From UBA8516 sp035455245 (GTDB lineage Archaea > Thermoproteota > Nitrososphaeria > Nitrososphaerales > Nitrosopumilaceae): DNA of 26,494 nucleotides. The stretch spans positions 1-26,494 of the forward strand of contig DATIFN010000018.1 in assembly GCA_035455245.1 (NCBI GenBank). Reading direction: 5' to 3'. Shown piece after piece: positions 1-7,501 of the stretch. Position numbers and translations under genes: made by a program. Under the pieces are notes generated by a model that saw only the letters and a list, made by a program, of their open reading frames with translations, searched no databases and had not been told where the DNA came from. How positions within the stretch are numbered: the stretch's first letter is position 1; every line of letters begins with the position of its first letter.

Positions 1-90
1 AGCACGAGAGTACTTGTCTGCTAAAATTCTTAGCATGACATCTTTCGTAACTTCTTCTTGGACTTGTTTTCCTTGTTGAAGTACTTGCAT
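1..90 (-). CDS. N-terminus of a partial protein, possibly a winged-helix regulator
   Basis: The reading frame runs leftward off the window edge. Thirty codons are visible, from an ATG at 90 to position 1, with no stop. The peptide begins MQVLQQGKQVQEEV and continues with DVMLRILADKYSRA. The stretch LADKYSRA resembles the N-terminal helix of the small winged-helix protein at 22622 in this window, which has LADAQSRAIL just before its helix-turn-helix. The family is therefore inferred from a short match only. A TATA-like stretch (ATATATTAAAT, minus strand, about 110-120) lies about 25 nt before the ATG, which fits a leaderless start. The frame is open further upstream (TTG at 108), so the start is likely but not certain. 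Confidence 0.5.
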   Translation of the reverse strand, partial: MQVLQQGKQVQEEVTKDVMLRILADKYSRA

Positions 91-159
91 GAAAAACAGA
101 CGTAGCAATTTAATATATCTAGTAGGACTGCACTGCAATGCATAGCACTAAAAACTAAA

Positions 160-633
160 CTAATGGACAATCAAGACTGGACAGGTAGCTAATTCTGTGA
201 CCCTTCGGCTTACACTTCCCAAGGTCATAACTTTACTTAATCCATGTCTCCCTTGACTACCCATTACAATCAAATCAATTTTTCTTCCACGCATAAATTT
301 CAAAATAGAATCTACCGGGTGTCCTGATATGATATCATAGAAGGTTTCAGATACTCCTTTTGACTTACAAACTCCAACCTCTGCCAAGAGTTCCTTTCTT
401 ACTTGAGATTTTACTGCTGAAATATAGTCCTTTATGGACTCTTCAAGCATCTTATCTTTTTTTAATAAGGCAAGTAACATTCCTGGTGGAAAGTCTGATG
501 TGTCCACAGCTGTAATAATGAATATTTCTGATCCAAATTTTTTTGCGATATCAATTGCTTGACCAAGTGCGTTTCTAGAATATTTTGAACCATCAAAGGG
601 AACAAGAATTTTTTTAAATGTTGCATCTGTCAT
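160..633 (-). CDS. Universal stress protein, UspA family
   Basis: A single-domain Usp of 157 aa with the usual Rossmann-like alpha/beta layout. The N-terminal strand KKILVPFDGS carries the conserved Asp14. The C-terminal nucleotide loop has G125-x2-G128 and G139-S140. The canonical motif has nine residues between the second and third glycines; here there are ten. ATP binding is therefore likely but not assured. It ends in the typical CPVLIVH strand. Usp proteins are cytosolic dimers linked to starvation, redox and energy stress. It is the first of three Usp genes in the window and is divergent from the Hsp20 gene at 797. A TATA-like TAATTTAAGTAC about 25-30 nt upstream of the ATG suggests a leaderless transcript. 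Confidence 0.93.
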   Translation of the reverse strand: MTDATFKKILVPFDGSKYSRNALGQAIDIAKKFGSEIFIITAVDTSDFPPGMLLALLKKDKMLEESIKDYISAVKSQVRKELLAEVGVCKSKGVSETFYDIISGHPVDSILKFMRGRKIDLIVMGSQGRHGLSKVMTLGSVSRRVTELATCPVLIVH

Positions 634-796
634 ATTGAAACTATTATCAAAATGTACTTAAATTACTTTCCGAATTCCATAGATGATAATAGATTTTTTG
701 GGTAAAGCTAGTAACATTAATCATTTATTCTCACAGATGATTATCAATCTCGGGAATTTGGCGTATCTAAATAAGCAAATGTTTTGAAAAAATGAC
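634..796. promoter_or_regulatory. Divergent usp/hsp20 promoter region with ATTATCA elements
   Basis: This gap separates two divergently transcribed stress genes. It holds three copies of the 7-mer ATTATCA or its complement (643-649, 684-690, 740-746). The last sits in AGAT-GATTATCA-ATCT, which has 4-bp inverted flanks. TATA-like boxes fall about 25 nt from both start codons (TAATTTAAGTAC for usp on the minus strand, and TATCTAAATAAG near 770 for hsp20). The boxes and motifs are seen directly. Their function is inferred from their recurrence next to other stress genes. Confidence 0.45.
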
Positions 797-1291
797 ATGG
801 AAAAAAAATCCAGAGAGAAAGAATCAGAAAAATCAGTAGAACTCGCTCCTTTTTGGAGACATGGCTGGCCAGAACTGGATAAAGCATTTGATAACTTCAG
901 AAGAGATTTTGAGAGGACCTTTGCCACATTTCCACTCGGGCTACCAACCCTTCCAAGCATATCCACAATGTCATGCGACATAGTAGATGAAGGAGACAAA
1001 TTTCTTGTGAACATAGATTTGCCAGGGGTCAAAAAGGACGAAATCAAGTTGAATGTAACCGATAATTCAATAGAGATTTCAGCAGAACATAAAGAACAAC
1101 AGGAAGAAAAAAAGAAGAATTACGTCAGAAAAGAGCGGAAAGAACTTTCCTATCACAGAATATTACCATTACCTGAGAAAGTTTCTTCTTCAAAAGCAAG
1201 CGCAAAACTCAACAATGGAATTCTAACTATAGAAATTCCAAAGACTACTCCTACTCCAAAACCAAAAAGTGCAACTATTCCTGTCCAGTAG
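797..1291 (+). CDS. Small heat-shock protein, Hsp20/alpha-crystallin family
   Basis: An sHSP of 164 aa. The N-terminal arm is rich in Lys, Glu and Ser and aromatic (WRHGWPELDKAFDNF), as in oligomerising sHSPs. The alpha-crystallin domain spans about residues 58-152. It includes the conserved DLPGVKKDEI strand and the family signature A-x-L-N-N-G-I-L near the C-terminus. The tail ends in IPV, a likely I-x-I/V motif that docks into a neighbouring subunit. The protein is an ATP-independent holdase in the cytosol. It is divergent from usp and convergent with the dehydrogenase gene, whose stop lies 9 nt past this stop. The start at ATG 797 fits a TATA-like box about 25 nt upstream. Confidence 0.95.
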   Translation: MEKKSREKESEKSVELAPFWRHGWPELDKAFDNFRRDFERTFATFPLGLPTLPSISTMSCDIVDEGDKFLVNIDLPGVKKDEIKLNVTDNSIEISAEHKEQQEEKKKNYVRKERKELSYHRILPLPEKVSSSKASAKLNNGILTIEIPKTTPTPKPKSATIPVQ

Positions 1292-1299
1292 GCCTACTC

Positions 1300-2205
1300 C
1301 TAATTTTTTATTTTCATTATATTGTTTCTTATTATTTCTGCAGAATTGTGAAGGGATTTTAATTCAAACCCTTCAAGCTCTAATGTATCCAATTTGGTGA
1401 TACCACTCCTGCCTACAGTGATAGGCACGCCTAGACAAACATCGGATAAACCATATTCACCTTCTAATAATACGGAGGCTGGGATTCGTAATTGTTCATC
1501 TCGTATGATTGCTTTTGCAATATCAAAAGCATTTTTGGCCGCACCAAAAACAGATGCTTCCTTGAAGGTTTTTAAAAGCCTCCAATAATTCCTCAACTCC
1601 TCCGTAATTCGTGCAGTTTCATTTTGATCTAAAATACTTAAAACTGGTTTTTTGTCATATGTCGCAGTTGAAAATATGGGGACCATCGAATCACCATGTT
1701 CACCCATCACTATTCCCTCAATTTTGGTTTGGTTTGTATCCAATGATTTGGCAAGTAGATACCTGAATCTACTCGAGTCGAGACTAGAGCCCATTCCAAT
1801 GACACATTCAAGAGGAAATCGAGTTTCTTTTAATACAACATATGTAATGACGTCAAGAGGATTTGTAACGATCACAATTTTTGCACTGTCATTGTATTTT
1901 TTTATTTTTTGTGAAATTTCTCTTGCCAACGAAACGTTTGCTGCAAGTAAATCTGTCCTGCTTGTAACCATCTTTCCTTTACTTGCAGTTATTACAATTA
2001 CTTCGGAGTCCTTTACCAATTCGAAATCATCTGTTCCTATTACAGAAATTGATGAGCTTTCTGGGATTGCATTTGTAATGTCAAGTGCCTCACCGATTGC
2101 CTTATTTTTTGTAGAATTTACTAAAACAATATCATCTAATGCGGTTGATGCAGCAAGAAATCCAACAGCTGAACCGACTCTGCCTGCACCAATTATCGAT
2201 ATGAT
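1300..2205 (-). CDS. Lactate/malate dehydrogenase-like enzyme with a non-canonical start
   Basis: NAD(P)-dependent 2-hydroxyacid dehydrogenase of the LDH/MDH superfamily. The dinucleotide fold (IIGAGRVGSA), TNPLDV, the L-D-x-S-R-F-R-Y substrate motif and the catalytic GEHGDS histidine are present. The substrate loop, TASKGKMVTSR, is one residue shorter than in typical archaeal MDHs and lacks the usual R-x-P-G pattern, so malate specificity is not assured. The first in-frame ATG-type start (2019) would delete the cofactor-binding fold. Homology continues upstream to an in-frame TGA at 2212-2214, yet there is no ATG, GTG or TTG between. An ATC at 2203-2205 would give the expected M-I-S-I-I-G-A-G and 301 aa. 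A GGGTGA Shine-Dalgarno-like sequence lies 6 nt before it. The usp gene upstream ends next to it. Confidence 0.8.
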   Translation of the reverse strand: MISIIGAGRVGSAVGFLAASTALDDIVLVNSTKNKAIGEALDITNAIPESSSISVIGTDDFELVKDSEVIVITASKGKMVTSRTDLLAANVSLAREISQKIKKYNDSAKIVIVTNPLDVITYVVLKETRFPLECVIGMGSSLDSSRFRYLLAKSLDTNQTKIEGIVMGEHGDSMVPIFSTATYDKKPVLSILDQNETARITEELRNYWRLLKTFKEASVFGAAKNAFDIAKAIIRDEQLRIPASVLLEGEYGLSDVCLGVPITVGRSGITKLDTLELEGFELKSLHNSAEIIRNNIMKIKN

Positions 2206-2218
2206 GGAATTTCACCCA

Positions 2219-2647
2219 TTACTTTACTATCAAAACAGGAATTTTGGATTTGTGAAGAACACCGTTTGAAACACTGCCTAGAAAAACTTCTTTTACTGAA
2301 CCCAATCCTCTTGCACCTAACACAATGAGATCAAATTTCTTTTCGGTTGCAAAACCTGTGATTTCTTCTACCTCGTGACCGTCGGTTATTTTTTCGGTAA
2401 ACACAATCCCATTTTGAGCACAACGGACTTTTGCTTTTGTCATGAATTCTCTAGCCTTTTTAGTGAGTTCTTTTTCGTAAGAAATTGGAGTCAAGATCAA
2501 GGATTTAGGATAGAAAGGTATGATGTTAATCCCAGTTACTGTAGCCCCGCATTGTCTTGCTATGTGAATCGCATAATCTAGACCTCGGAATGAATTTTTT
2601 GAACCATCAAGTGGTACAAGAATTTTTTGTATTTTTGGTAATTTCAT
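2219..2647 (-). CDS. Universal stress protein, UspA family
   Basis: A 142-aa Usp that shares the compact single-domain fold of its two relatives here. It has KILVPLDGS with Asp14, and the fully canonical nucleotide loop G111-x2-G114-x9-G124-S125 (GARGLGSVKEVFLGSVS), so ATP binding is likely. It lies directly upstream of the dehydrogenase gene on the same strand. Its TAA overlaps an ATG (TAATG), but that ATG opens only eight codons. The two genes are probably co-transcribed, which would link the dehydrogenase to stress control. A TATA-like CATTATTAAATC about 25-30 nt upstream of the ATG fits a leaderless mRNA. Confidence 0.93.
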   Translation of the reverse strand: MKLPKIQKILVPLDGSKNSFRGLDYAIHIARQCGATVTGINIIPFYPKSLILTPISYEKELTKKAREFMTKAKVRCAQNGIVFTEKITDGHEVEEITGFATEKKFDLIVLGARGLGSVKEVFLGSVSNGVLHKSKIPVLIVK

Positions 2648-2853
2648 AAATTGTGTTATTATGATACTGATTTAATAATGTAGTCAAAATATCAAAGCTG
2701 ATAATATAGTCATATTTTTGCGCTAGCATTTGTCATTATTGGACCAGATTATCAATACCAATAATCAGTCGTCCTTTTTTATAATTCGCAAAACGTATAT
2801 TCATATAACCAGATGAATTACATTTTAAGAATAATTACAAAAGAGAATACACC
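2648..2853. promoter_or_regulatory. Divergent usp/CBS promoter region with ATTATCA elements
   Basis: A gap of about 206 nt between divergent genes. It contains TGATAAT at 2699-2705 and GATTATCA at 2747-2754. The second is followed 4 nt later by AATAATCA, so GATTAT and ATAATC form a short inverted pair. Two TATA-like boxes face right: TTTTTTATAATT near 2776, and TTTTAAGAATA near 2823, which is about 25 nt before the CBS gene start. No open frame of note was seen in the gap. Confidence 0.4.
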
Positions 2854-4023
2854 ATGAATTCTGCACAATCAACATATGAGCACTTGAAGGAAATTCAAAA
2901 TGCTAGCATAGCGAAGATACTCCATGTTCCTACAATAGTAGAACCATCATTTTCAATTTCTAAAGTAATTGGAATGATGTCTGAAACTGATTCCTTTGAT
3001 GTGTATTGTATGAAGGATGGTGAGGTATTAACTACTAATGCACGTGAGATGTTAGATGTAAGAGACATATCCAAAACAAATGCCTCTTCTTTGTTACATA
3101 GAATCCGAACGTTATCTGAAAATGACACTATAGAAAAGGCAGCAACGGCAATGTCGCATTACAGAATGCGCTCTTTCCCAGTAGTTGCCAATAATCAAAT
3201 ATCAGGTGTTGTCACAGCAAAAAACATAGTTAATCTGTTATCTCAACAGAATTTGAAATGGATTAGAGCAAATTCTATCTTGACGCCTAATCCAATCGTG
3301 TTAAGTAACATGGAGTCACTGGCCAAGGCAAGAAATGTCATGATGACAAAAAGAATCGATCATATCCCAATACTTCACAAAGGTAAAGTTGACCGCGTCT
3401 TGACATCAATGCATCTTTTACAGGCAATTACTCCTCCACAAAGAATAGGCAGCGACCAAAAAGGAATCGATGTTTTAAGGAGATTCGAATCAGACATAGG
3501 CAACATTGGTAGTACGCGTGTTTCTCAATGCAACACAAACGATTCTATAAACACAGTAATTGATGGAATTTTGAAGACTGATACTACTTGTTGTCTACTC
3601 ACTTTATGGGACAATCTTCATGGAATAATCACATACAAAGATATCCTTGGTCTACTTTTGACAAAAATTCCAAGCCAAGTTCCCCTTTACATAATTGGAA
3701 TGCCAGATGATGCTAAAAATGCAGAGATTGTTAAAACAAAATTTCAGAAAATAATTAGCAATTTGATCAAAGTATATCCTGAAGTTGAAGAAGCCCGAAC
3801 ATCAATAAAGACAATTCATAATCCAACAAGCCAAAGAAAACATTTTGAGGTTTCAGTCAGAATAATCACTCCATATAAAACTCATAATTACACTGAACTA
3901 GATTGGGATCTTTCAAAAGCCCTTGACACTCTTGGAAGACGAGTTACAAAAAACCTTTCCAAACGAAGTAAAAAACGCTGGAAAACTTCAATTCGAAAAA
4001 TAGATAAAAAAGAAATTTTTTAA
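2854..4023 (+). CDS. Four-CBS protein with a C-terminal HPF/RaiA-like ribosome-hibernation domain
   Basis: A protein of 389 aa. Four CBS repeats can be followed at about residues 19-72, 78-130, 138-192 and 218-270, making two Bateman modules of the kind that bind AMP, ADP, ATP or related nucleotides. The last 110 residues are not CBS. Residues 277-370 match the S30AE/HPF pattern: a long helix (AEIVKTKFQKIISNL), a strand with VEEARTSIKT, a strand H-F-E-V-S-V-R-I, a TPYKTHNYTE turn, and a final helix D-L-S-K-A-L-D-T-L-G-R-R-V. A strongly basic tail (368-389) follows. HPF/RaiA domains sit in the mRNA channel of the small ribosomal subunit. The inferred role is ribosome silencing gated by adenylate charge. 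The CBS part is clear; the HPF call rests on pattern reading by eye. Confidence 0.78.
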   Translation: MNSAQSTYEHLKEIQNASIAKILHVPTIVEPSFSISKVIGMMSETDSFDVYCMKDGEVLTTNAREMLDVRDISKTNASSLLHRIRTLSENDTIEKAATAMSHYRMRSFPVVANNQISGVVTAKNIVNLLSQQNLKWIRANSILTPNPIVLSNMESLAKARNVMMTKRIDHIPILHKGKVDRVLTSMHLLQAITPPQRIGSDQKGIDVLRRFESDIGNIGSTRVSQCNTNDSINTVIDGILKTDTTCCLLTLWDNLHGIITYKDILGLLLTKIPSQVPLYIIGMPDDAKNAEIVKTKFQKIISNLIKVYPEVEEARTSIKTIHNPTSQRKHFEVSVRIITPYKTHNYTELDWDLSKALDTLGRRVTKNLSKRSKKRWKTSIRKIDKKEIF

Positions 4024-5655
4024 TTACATTCCCATTTCTGGCATGCGTGGTTGTCCCCCAGCTGGTTTAGAGGAAGCCACAACGTTGTCTATTCTAAGTA
4101 TCATATTTGCGGTTTCGGTTGCTGATTTTATTACTTGTTCTTTGACCTTAAGTGGCTCTATTACTCCAGAATTTTGCATGTCACCCACAATTCCATTTAC
4201 TACATCAACTCCAGTCCATCTTTCTCCCGCATTCTGTTTTGCATGAAGCTGAGTTATTGTATCTATGGGATTCATGCCTGCATTTCTAGCAAGTGCCATT
4301 GGAATAGACTCTATTGACTCAGCAAACTTCTCTACTGCAAGCTGTTCTCTTCCTGACAGAGATTGCGCCCACGTTCTTAATTTCGTTGAAATGTATGCCT
4401 CGGGAGCACCTCCACCATAAACTATCATGGGTTTTTCAATTACATCTTTTACGACCATCAATGCATCATGAATAGATCTTTCGGCTTCATCAATGACTCT
4501 CTGAGAACCACCTCTAAGTAGCAAGCTTACTGCTTTTGGATTTTTACATCCCTCAATAAAGACCCAGTTATCATTTTCTATTGCTCGCTCCTCAACAATT
4601 TGCGCTTCGCCCAGGTCTTTTTCTGTGAGATCAGTTAAACTTCCCACAATACGGGCCCCTGTGGCTTTGGCAAGCTTTGACATATCACTTTCTTTAATTC
4701 TTCTTACTGCAATTATTCCAATTTTTGCAAGATAATGTTGAGCAACGTCATCAATGCCCTTCTGGCAGAGGATGACATTTGCGTTTGCAGATTTTATTTT
4801 TTCAACCATTCCTTTCAGAATACTGTCCTCTTCTGCCATAAATGATCTTATTTGATCAGGAGTATTGATGTTAATTTTTGCTTCAAACTCAGTTTTTTCT
4901 ATTTCCAGTGGCGCACTAATCAATGCTATCCTAGCGCCTTCAATTTTTTTTGGCATTCCACTGTGAACTATTTCCTTATCCAAAACAATTCCGTTTATTA
5001 GTTTACTATCAACCATTGAACCACCAGCTTTCTTTTCTACTTTGATGTTATTTAGGTCAACTCCATAACCTCCATCTTTTTGTGTTACAACTGCAAGTGC
5101 AGCATCCACCGCAATCTTTGCAAGATCTTTAGCTTCAATTGAAACAAGTTTTGTCTGCAGTGCCGTGGTAGCAATTTTCTCAAGCGTTTTCCTATCCTTT
5201 GGGTCAATTTTTTGCGCAATCTCTGATAAAATCGACATTGCCTTTACTGATGCCTTTTGGTAACCATTTGCAATTATTACAGGATGAATATCGTTGTCTA
5301 TGAGCACCTCTGCCTTTTCCAAAAGTGCACCGGCCATAACTACAGCTGAGGTAGTACCATCACCCACCTCACTATCAGTAGCCTTTGCCACCTCTACCAT
5401 CATTTTTGCGGCAGGATGTTGGACGTCTATTTCTTTTAGAATGGTTGCCCCGTCACTTGTTATTGTTATATCACCAAGAGAATCGACAAGCATCTTATCC
5501 ATGCCTCTCGGCCCAAGGCTAGTGCTAATGATTTCTGCGATTAGTTTAGCTGCCGCGATGTTGTTTCGTTGAGCTTCACGCCCCCGTGACTGTCTGGAAC
5601 CTTCCTTTAACACAATTACAGGAATTCCTTCTGATGTTGTCTGAACCGATGCCAT
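4024..5655 (-). CDS. Thermosome subunit (group II chaperonin)
   Basis: A full-length archaeal group II chaperonin of 543 aa, an ATP-driven folding cage in the cytosol. The equatorial ATP site is intact: LGPRGMDKML (47-56), the DGAT turn, and GDGTT (98-102). The apical domain has the lid region expected for a chaperonin that needs no GroES. The second equatorial part holds GGGAPE and VDVVNGIVGDM, with the hydrolysis-linked Asp. The tail ends in a Gly/Met-rich GGQPRMPEMGM. Its stop abuts the CBS-HPF gene stop, so the two are convergent. It is divergent from a PAC2-Hsp20 pair, so three proteostasis genes share one locus. Thaumarchaeota usually carry more than one subunit; the others are not in this window. 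Confidence 0.97.
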   Translation of the reverse strand: MASVQTTSEGIPVIVLKEGSRQSRGREAQRNNIAAAKLIAEIISTSLGPRGMDKMLVDSLGDITITSDGATILKEIDVQHPAAKMMVEVAKATDSEVGDGTTSAVVMAGALLEKAEVLIDNDIHPVIIANGYQKASVKAMSILSEIAQKIDPKDRKTLEKIATTALQTKLVSIEAKDLAKIAVDAALAVVTQKDGGYGVDLNNIKVEKKAGGSMVDSKLINGIVLDKEIVHSGMPKKIEGARIALISAPLEIEKTEFEAKININTPDQIRSFMAEEDSILKGMVEKIKSANANVILCQKGIDDVAQHYLAKIGIIAVRRIKESDMSKLAKATGARIVGSLTDLTEKDLGEAQIVEERAIENDNWVFIEGCKNPKAVSLLLRGGSQRVIDEAERSIHDALMVVKDVIEKPMIVYGGGAPEAYISTKLRTWAQSLSGREQLAVEKFAESIESIPMALARNAGMNPIDTITQLHAKQNAGERWTGVDVVNGIVGDMQNSGVIEPLKVKEQVIKSATETANMILRIDNVVASSKPAGGQPRMPEMGM

Positions 5656-5768
5656 TTTCTTTACTAGCTAAAATTTCGTTTTTATAATAAGAATACGAAT
5701 TCCATCTATGATTATCAATTATGAAAATATTGTATTCCTTTTTTAGAATAATCACATAACATAAATTA
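5656..5768. promoter_or_regulatory. Divergent thermosome/PAC2 promoter region
   Basis: On the minus strand, TTATAAAA (5680-5687) lies about 28 nt before the thermosome ATG, a strong archaeal TATA box for an almost leaderless mRNA. On the plus strand, TTTAGAATAA (about 5742-5751) lies about 24 nt before the TTG at 5769. GATTATCA sits midway at 5710-5717, the same element seen near the usp, hsp20 and CBS genes. Box spacing is seen directly; regulation by the element is inferred. Confidence 0.5.
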
Positions 5769-6524
5769 TTGGTTTTACAAACTGACAATAATAAGCCTAA
5801 AAAATTAGAAAAAACATCAAAATCGCCATCGATGTTGTTTGTCGGCATTCCAGGCCCCGGTCTAATTGGCATACTCGCATTAAATTATGTCATACATTCA
5901 CTCAAAATGGATTTAATAGAAGAGATAGTGCATTCTGATTTGTCAAATATTATTTTTATTGATAATGGCGAGCTTTTCGGTCCTGTAAGGATATACAAAA
6001 AAAATGAATTTCATGTAGTTATTTCTGATGTTCCAATTGATTATGTATTGGCAGAAGACTTTACAGAAGCAATAATTGATTTTTCTACGAAAAACAAAAT
6101 TGACGTGATCGTGTTTTTGAGCGGCATACATACTGCAGAAAGAAATTTGGAGAACATCAAGACCTATGGTCTTGTTACTGATGAAAAATTAGATAAAATG
6201 TTATATGAAAATGAGATACCCAAGTTTCTCTCTGGCATGATTGCAGGTCCTGATGCGACAATACTGACCAAACTAAAGAATTCAACAATTCCGGCCATTG
6301 TCCTTTATACAGAATGTAATCTTTTTTTTCCAGATCCAGAAGCTGCCGTTCACACCATCAAAACGATATCACGAATATTGAAAACAGAGATAGACATTAC
6401 TGAATTTAAAAAACAAATTGACTTTTTACGACTTCAAGGCCGACAGCTCATGGAGGATACTTTGACTGTGTTAAATCCAGAAAAAGCCAAACCTGCAGGT
6501 TCAACTCCCCAGATTTACAAGTGA
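5769..6524 (+). CDS. PAC2 family protein (proteasome-assembly-chaperone-like)
   Basis: A 251-aa protein of the PAC2/COG2047-type family, related in fold to eukaryotic proteasome assembly chaperone 2. The family hallmark is the N-terminal glycine-rich strand-turn, here LFVGIPGPGLIG (residues 23-34). Further segments follow the usual alternating alpha/beta order, including VIVFLSGIHT and MIAGPDA. A C-terminal helix with IDFLRLQGRQL follows. Archaeal PAC2 proteins are mostly uncharacterised. A role in proteasome assembly or protein quality control is inference from the fold and from the chaperone neighbours. The start is taken as TTG 5769 because a TATA-like box lies about 24 nt upstream. ATG 5832 would leave only a minimal N-terminus. 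The stop overlaps the next gene's start (TGATG). Confidence 0.8.
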   Translation: MVLQTDNNKPKKLEKTSKSPSMLFVGIPGPGLIGILALNYVIHSLKMDLIEEIVHSDLSNIIFIDNGELFGPVRIYKKNEFHVVISDVPIDYVLAEDFTEAIIDFSTKNKIDVIVFLSGIHTAERNLENIKTYGLVTDEKLDKMLYENEIPKFLSGMIAGPDATILTKLKNSTIPAIVLYTECNLFFPDPEAAVHTIKTISRILKTEIDITEFKKQIDFLRLQGRQLMEDTLTVLNPEKAKPAGSTPQIYK

Positions 6525-6919
6525 TGAATATGTCAAGCCCACCTTTTTCCCAATTTGAAAAATTCTTCATGTCTCTCATAGATAGAACCATTGATGATTA
6601 TGTTAATGAGGTGCTTACTCCTTTGATCCATTTTGCAGAAAAAGATTCAAAGTGGCTTTTAGAAATTGATCTTCCAATGGTAAACAAGGATGACATCGAT
6701 ATCACACTTGCTGATAATAATATTGTAGTGACAGCAAAATTAGAAAAAACGTATTGTATTTCAAGACGTGATTGTATGACTGAATTTAATTATTTCAAAA
6801 AAGTCGTTCCTCTTCCCACAGGAATTGATAAAGAAAAGATTTCTGCAAAATTCAACAACGGAATACTTAGTATACACATGCCAAAGATAGCAACTGGAAA
6901 AAAAATACAAATAGAATGA
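6524..6919 (+). CDS. Small heat-shock protein, Hsp20/alpha-crystallin family
   Basis: The second sHSP of the window, about 131 aa and with a much shorter N-terminal arm than the one at 797. The alpha-crystallin domain covers roughly residues 38-125, with EIDLPMVNKDDIDI and the signature A-K-F-N-N-G-I-L. A C-terminal IQI fits the subunit-docking motif. The ATG at 6524 overlaps the TGA of the PAC2 gene (TGATG), implying translational coupling in one operon. A GTG at 6521 and an ATG at 6530 are possible alternatives. The loop with two cysteines (YCISRRDCM) is unusual for an sHSP and could be redox-sensitive. Pairing with PAC2 beside the thermosome suggests a joint proteostasis role, which is inference. 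Confidence 0.93.
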   Translation: MNMSSPPFSQFEKFFMSLIDRTIDDYVNEVLTPLIHFAEKDSKWLLEIDLPMVNKDDIDITLADNNIVVTAKLEKTYCISRRDCMTEFNYFKKVVPLPTGIDKEKISAKFNNGILSIHMPKIATGKKIQIE

Positions 6920-7011
6920 TGTTAGATAATCCAACACCTAGACCAAATTGCACACCTGTTTGTTATTATGTTGCGATATCTGATAGATTATCAGCTGACC
7001 CCCCTGGTTAA
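6919..7011 (+). CDS. Possible 30-codon ORF coupled to hsp20
   Basis: An ATG overlaps the hsp20 stop (TGATG), repeating the junction seen between PAC2 and hsp20, and opens 30 codons ending with TAA at 7009. The peptide is Pro-rich at its N-terminus and contains C-T-P-V-C-Y-Y, a CxxxC pair. I recognise no family. The stretch also contains the perfect inverted repeat CTGATA-GAT-TATCAG (6980-6994), which could be the real reason for any conservation. The overlap is suggestive, but an ORF this short could arise by chance. Confidence 0.2.
   Translation: MLDNPTPRPNCTPVCYYVAISDRLSADPPG
6980..6994. repeat. Inverted repeat CTGATA-GAT-TATCAG between convergent genes
   Basis: A perfect 6+6 bp inverted repeat with a 3-bp spacer that contains the GATTATCA element. 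It lies downstream of hsp20 and past the 3' end of the leftward usp gene. It is not in an obvious promoter position. It could be a protein-binding site, or part of a 3' end with little stem strength. Just after it comes an unusual C-rich stretch (GACCCCCCTGG) in otherwise AT-rich DNA. Confidence 0.4.
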
Positions 7012-7050
7012 TACCCCTTTGACCTAGAATCTTGAAAAATGGTTTTATGT

Positions 7051-7500
7051 TCAATGAACGATTGTTACTGGACACGTTGCATGTTCAGAAATAAATCTGG
7101 CAGTACTTCCTAGTCTTTTAATCGCAGACAAACCTTGCATGCGTCGACTACCCATGACTATAAGATCTGTTTTGTTTTTCTTTGCATACTTTAAAATCAC
7201 ATATGATACATCACCTTCTACGACTTTATAGAATGTCTTTACACCTTCTTCTCTACACTTTTCAGTAACTTTCTTGATTTCTTTTTCACCTCTTGTTTTT
7301 AATTCTTTGATAATTTTTCCATAATCTGCCATGGTAGCGCCACTATAGATTGATGGTTCACTCATTGGATAAAACATTGGAATAACCATCAACAATTCCA
7401 TATTTGCATTAAAATTACGTGCAATTTCTTTTCCTACCCCAAGGGCTTTTTTTGAAAGCGGTGAGCCATCATATGGAATGAGAACATTACGAATTATCAT
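7051..7500 (-). CDS. Universal stress protein, UspA family, with a degenerate ATP loop
   Basis: The third Usp, 149 aa from an ATG at 7500. The frame is open 17 codons further upstream, but that would overlap the previous gene. Starting at 7500 gives MIIRNVLIPYDGS, which aligns with its relatives, and leaves 1 nt after the upstream stop. The nucleotide loop reads G117-S-R-R120 then G131-S132, so the second glycine of the G-x2-G-x9-G-S/T motif is replaced by Arg. Non-nucleotide-binding Usp proteins are known, and this one may belong with them. It is the last gene of a leftward three-gene unit that starts at 7986. Confidence 0.9.
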   Translation of the reverse strand: MIIRNVLIPYDGSPLSKKALGVGKEIARNFNANMELLMVIPMFYPMSEPSIYSGATMADYGKIIKELKTRGEKEIKKVTEKCREEGVKTFYKVVEGDVSYVILKYAKKNKTDLIVMGSRRMQGLSAIKRLGSTARFISEHATCPVTIVH

Positions 7501-7501
7501 T

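Noticed and set aside
1300..2205. Dehydrogenase as a pseudogene
   Set aside because: Apart from the missing standard start codon the frame is intact over about 300 codons and keeps the catalytic His, the LDSSRFRY motif and the cofactor fold, so an unusual start or a local sequence error is more likely than decay.
1652..2269. Long open frame on the plus strand opposite the dehydrogenase
   Set aside because: It is antisense to a gene with clear dehydrogenase motifs and overlaps the end of usp. Its translation has no recognisable domain and the composition expected of a complementary shadow frame.
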